51,076 nucleotides of DNA from JANRKN01 sp033763435 (GTDB taxonomy: Bacteria > Planctomycetota > Phycisphaerae > Phycisphaerales > UBA1924). The stretch lies in NCBI GenBank assembly GCA_033763435.1, contig JANRKN010000167.1:1-51076 (forward strand), written 5' to 3'. Made by a program: the position numbers and the translations under genes. Each line of letters opens with the position of its first letter. Position 1 is the stretch's first letter. This document shows, piece by piece, positions 48,993-51,076 of the stretch. The notes beneath the pieces are model-generated. The model did not search any database. It saw nothing but the letters and a program-made list of their open reading frames with translations, and was not told the DNA's origin.

Positions 48993-49303
48993 GACCTTAC
49001 TTGGGTCCCGAGCCGTGGGCGCTGCCACCCGCTCCTTGGGCCCTTCTCTGCCGCGTCGTCTTTCCAGGCGCGCGGCCTTCCGCTGAGGGATTTCTGGCAG
49101 CTTCGAAAACTCCGCACGGAGCCCAACTCCGTTGCGATCGGACCGACGCGAGCGACAGCTCGCGCCGCGATCTCTTTGGCTCGGTGATTCGCCCTCTCGC
49201 GTTGGAGTGGGCGGCCGGGCCTTGGGTCCTGATCGGCGCCCTTTCCGCGGTCCGGTTGGGACAGTCTGTGGGGCGCGCAGTCGCGCCCCAAGGAGAAGAG
49301 ACC
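48993..49303 (+). other. Long leader with a hairpin touching the ribosome site
   Basis: GGGGCGCG (49270-49277) and CGCGCCCC (49282-49289) form a perfect 8-bp stem with a 4-nt loop, and the next bases are AAGGAG, the ribosome site of the gene at 49304. The rest of the leader is GC-rich with no recognised element. Such a hairpin could stabilise the mRNA or gate translation. Confidence 0.55.
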
Positions 49304-50194
49304 ATGACGAAGCTTGCTCTCACCGTGGCCCTCGCGGGCCTCGCGACCACTGCGCTCGCGCAGGTCGGTCCGAATGCGTTTTACTCTGCGAATGTTCGGG
49401 GCGACTTTGCCGCTGGCGGCTGGAGCACCCGCGGGAATGCGGCCTCGAACGTCAACCTCGCGGGCGTCGGCGGCGGCGTCGTGCGCGCGTTCGCCGTCTG
49501 GAACTTCCTCTCGAACAACGCGCTGGGCGCCGCGGGCGAGAACTCCATCATCATCAACGGCAACGCCGTCAACGCCTTCATGGGCGCGACCGGCGCGCCC
49601 GACCTCTGCTGGGGCTTCAACGGCGTCAACACCTACGTCGCCGACGTCACCGGCATCGTGCTGGGCAACGGTGTGTACAACGTCAACGGCGCGCAGGACG
49701 GCGCGGGCCGGCTGGGCGAAGGCGTGTCGATCGTCGCCGTCTGGGACAACGGCACCGGCCCCACCCGCACTGTGGACCTTTTCCACGGTATCGCCAACAA
49801 CGTCCCGACCTCCGGCTTCGCCCTGAGCACCATCAACTTCTCCGGCGTCTACGGCGGCGGACCCGCTCACTTCCTCGCCAACGCCCTCGACGGCCAGTTT
49901 GCCGGCGATGAGTTCGTCATCAACAACTCGGGCCCGCTCGGCGGCATCTATCCCGGCACCGGCGCCCCCGGAGACGCTGCCCAGGGCGCACTCGGCGGCC
50001 TCTACGACCACTTCGACGGCGACGCCTCTCCCTACATGAATCTCGGCGATACCTCGATGCGCTTCGGCACCACTCTGCCCTTCGGCGACTGCGTCGGGCA
50101 CACCCTCGCCGCGATTTCCTACATCCCCACGCCGGGCGCGATCGCGCTGCTGGGCATCGGCGGCATTGTCGCGGGCCGTCGCCGCCGCAACTGA
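49304..50194 (+). CDS. PEP-CTERM-like exported protein (paralog A)
   Basis: 296 residues. Signal peptide LALTVALAGLATTALA; then NAFYSANVRGDFAAGGWSTR, GGGVVRAFAVWNFLSNNALG, APDLCWGFNGVNTYVADVTG and GRLGEGVSIVAVWDNGTGPT. These segments resemble DUF3344-type surface beta-sandwich domains (a strand carrying the EGxSIVxVW pattern), which is a memory-based assignment. The C-terminus IPTPGAIALLGIGGIVAGRR plus Arg and Asn is the sorting signal. The next gene is a close paralog, so this is a tandem duplication. Confidence 0.85.
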   Translation: MTKLALTVALAGLATTALAQVGPNAFYSANVRGDFAAGGWSTRGNAASNVNLAGVGGGVVRAFAVWNFLSNNALGAAGENSIIINGNAVNAFMGATGAPDLCWGFNGVNTYVADVTGIVLGNGVYNVNGAQDGAGRLGEGVSIVAVWDNGTGPTRTVDLFHGIANNVPTSGFALSTINFSGVYGGGPAHFLANALDGQFAGDEFVINNSGPLGGIYPGTGAPGDAAQGALGGLYDHFDGDASPYMNLGDTSMRFGTTLPFGDCVGHTLAAISYIPTPGAIALLGIGGIVAGRRRRN

Positions 50195-50200
50195 CTCCTC

Positions 50201-50221
50201 AGGGGCTCACACGCCCCTTTT
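50201..50221 (+). terminator. Terminator of paralog A
   Basis: AGGGGC (50201-50206) pairs with GCCCCT (50213-50218), followed by TTT. It starts 7 bp after the stop. Confidence 0.6.
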
Positions 50222-50609
50222 GAGACCTCCACACTCGGATGTGTACCTCACGCCGGCCTCCGCGAAAGCGGTGGCCGGTGTCATTCCGGCGTCGATCACT
50301 CCGCAGGGTGGGCGAGGGAGGACCCCGGGCGATGCACCCGCGTTCTGCCGGTTTCCCAACGTTCTCGGAGGTTTTTGTGACATTTGGGTGGGCTTGTACC
50401 GGCGGCGTGGCATGGTCAGTCTGGAGAGGGCCGCTCTCGGACTTCCGCGTCCGCGATCGGCCGAATGCTTGAGCGAGAGAGAGACGCCCCCACAACCGGA
50501 CCGCCTTCAGGGTGTGTTCACCGCTCAAGTGGTGTCTGCTGGCCGACTTTCCCGCGTGGGGGAGCCGGGCCGTGTTGGGTTTCCGGTGGTCCGAGAGAGA
50601 CTGACAGAG
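50222..50609 (+). other. Leader region upstream of paralog B
   Basis: About 390 bp with no gene. It contains ACATTTGGGT and TTGTACCGGCGGC (50380-50406), shared with the region before 48199, and a GAGAGAGAGACG stretch similar to that in the first leader. The transcribed leader would be about 180 nt. Confidence 0.5.
50394..50422 (+). promoter_or_regulatory. Candidate promoter of paralog B
   Basis: TTGTAC (50394-50399), 17-bp spacer starting CGGCGGC, CAGTCT (50417-50422). Confidence 0.5.
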
Positions 50610-51076
50610 ATGAAGACGATTCTGGCGACGGCCCTGGTTGCAGGCCTGGCGGCAAGCGCTTCGGCCCAGATCAACGCGACGGCGTTCTACAGCGCCAACG
50701 TCCGCGGCGATTTCTCCGCGGCTGGCTTGGGCACCCGCGGCAGCGGGCCTGTCAACTTCAACCTCAACGGCGTCGGCGGCGGCGTGGTCCGCGCCTTCGC
50801 GGTCTGGAACTTCCTCTCGAACAACGCGCTGGGCACGCAGGGCGAGCAGACCATCACGGTCAACAACAACCGCGTCACCGCCTTCCAGGGCTATCGCGGC
50901 TCGCCCGACCTCTGCTGGGGCTTCGGGGGCATCAACACCTATGTCGCGGACGTGACCGGCATCATCACCGGCAACGGCGCGATCACGGTCTTCGGTGCCG
51001 ACGACGGCGCGGGCCGCCTGGGCGAAGGCGTCTCGATCGTCGCCGTCTGGGACGACGGCGTGAGCGACTCGCGCAC
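50610..51076 (+). CDS. PEP-CTERM-like exported protein (paralog B, 3' end outside window)
   Basis: The visible 155 residues start at ATG 50610 (GACAGAG before it). Signal peptide ILATALVAGLAASASA; then TAFYSANVRGDFSAAGLGTR, GGGVVRAFAVWNFLSNNALG, SPDLCWGFGGINTYVADVTG and GRLGEGVSIVAVWDDGVSDS, aligned almost residue by residue with paralog A and clearly homologous. Differences cluster in the loop after NNALG and around ITVFGADDG. The sorting tail is expected beyond the window edge. Confidence 0.85.
   Translation, partial: MKTILATALVAGLAASASAQINATAFYSANVRGDFSAAGLGTRGSGPVNFNLNGVGGGVVRAFAVWNFLSNNALGTQGEQTITVNNNRVTAFQGYRGSPDLCWGFGGINTYVADVTGIITGNGAITVFGADDGAGRLGEGVSIVAVWDDGVSDSR

Overview
The window reads as one stretch of a free-living bacterial chromosome with very high GC content. 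Several things point to the Planctomycetota, most likely the class Phycisphaerae: four secreted proteins ending in a Pro-x-Pro-Gly-Ala / hydrophobic / Arg-rich sorting tail (a PEP-CTERM-like signal), a MauE/DoxX-rhodanese-DUF1573 trio, lipopolysaccharide export genes (lptB, a LAB_N protein), and many small secreted or lipid-anchored proteins of unknown role. This placement is inferred from gene content; no rRNA or tRNA gene was found. There is no prophage, CRISPR array or recognisable transposase.

Layout. 1-5.9 kb: rpsR (cut by the window edge), a redox/sulfur envelope operon (DUF1573, rhodanese, MauE/DoxX), ispF divergent from a lipoprotein, lysA, and a cysteine-rich repeat protein. 6.2-10.5 kb: a long coiled-coil membrane protein broken by an in-frame TAG, then hpf-ptsN-HPr-Trm112-like, a nitrogen-type PTS cluster, converging on a dciA-like gene. 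10.7-15 kb: a chemoreceptor, endonuclease IV with a basic tail, a TPR lipoprotein and queF. 15-16.7 kb: an orphan secreted protein bracketed by two copies of a 94-bp palindromic repeat. 16.8-21.8 kb: a leftward operon of a cysteine-free thioredoxin-fold protein, trmL, feoA and feoB, with a receiver-like gene upstream. 21.9-32.8 kb: glutamate dehydrogenase, an AlkC/AlkD-like HEAT protein, an SDR oxidoreductase divergent from moxR plus a lipoprotein, then the leftward operon rlmE-VWA membrane protein-alkaline phosphatase, and a DinB-like gene. 32.8-37.1 kb: fdx-iscX, a GT2 glycosyltransferase with a LAB_N partner, a two-gene unit of unknown function and a glycine-zipper protein. 37.4-44 kb: LON-domain protein, YhaM-like exoribonuclease, MFS transporter, an integral membrane protein, YceI, and an alpha-oxoamine synthase. 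44-51 kb: a PEP-CTERM-like protein, the operon rnc-lptB-PEGA lipoprotein (the last also broken by an in-frame TAG), rpmH, and three PEP-CTERM-like genes in a row with long structured leaders.

Three window-wide patterns stand out. (1) Many genes at the head of a transcription unit lack a Shine-Dalgarno sequence and instead have a TANNNT -10 hexamer ending almost always 6 nt before the start codon, which predicts leaderless mRNAs; three divergent gene pairs show it on both sides. (2) TAG is almost absent as a stop (only fdx uses it), yet two otherwise coherent reading frames are each cut by one TAG. (3) The PEP-CTERM-like genes share a promoter pattern and have leaders of about 180-300 nt containing perfect hairpins. 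No complete and clearly new biological system is visible; these patterns and several odd proteins are the best leads.
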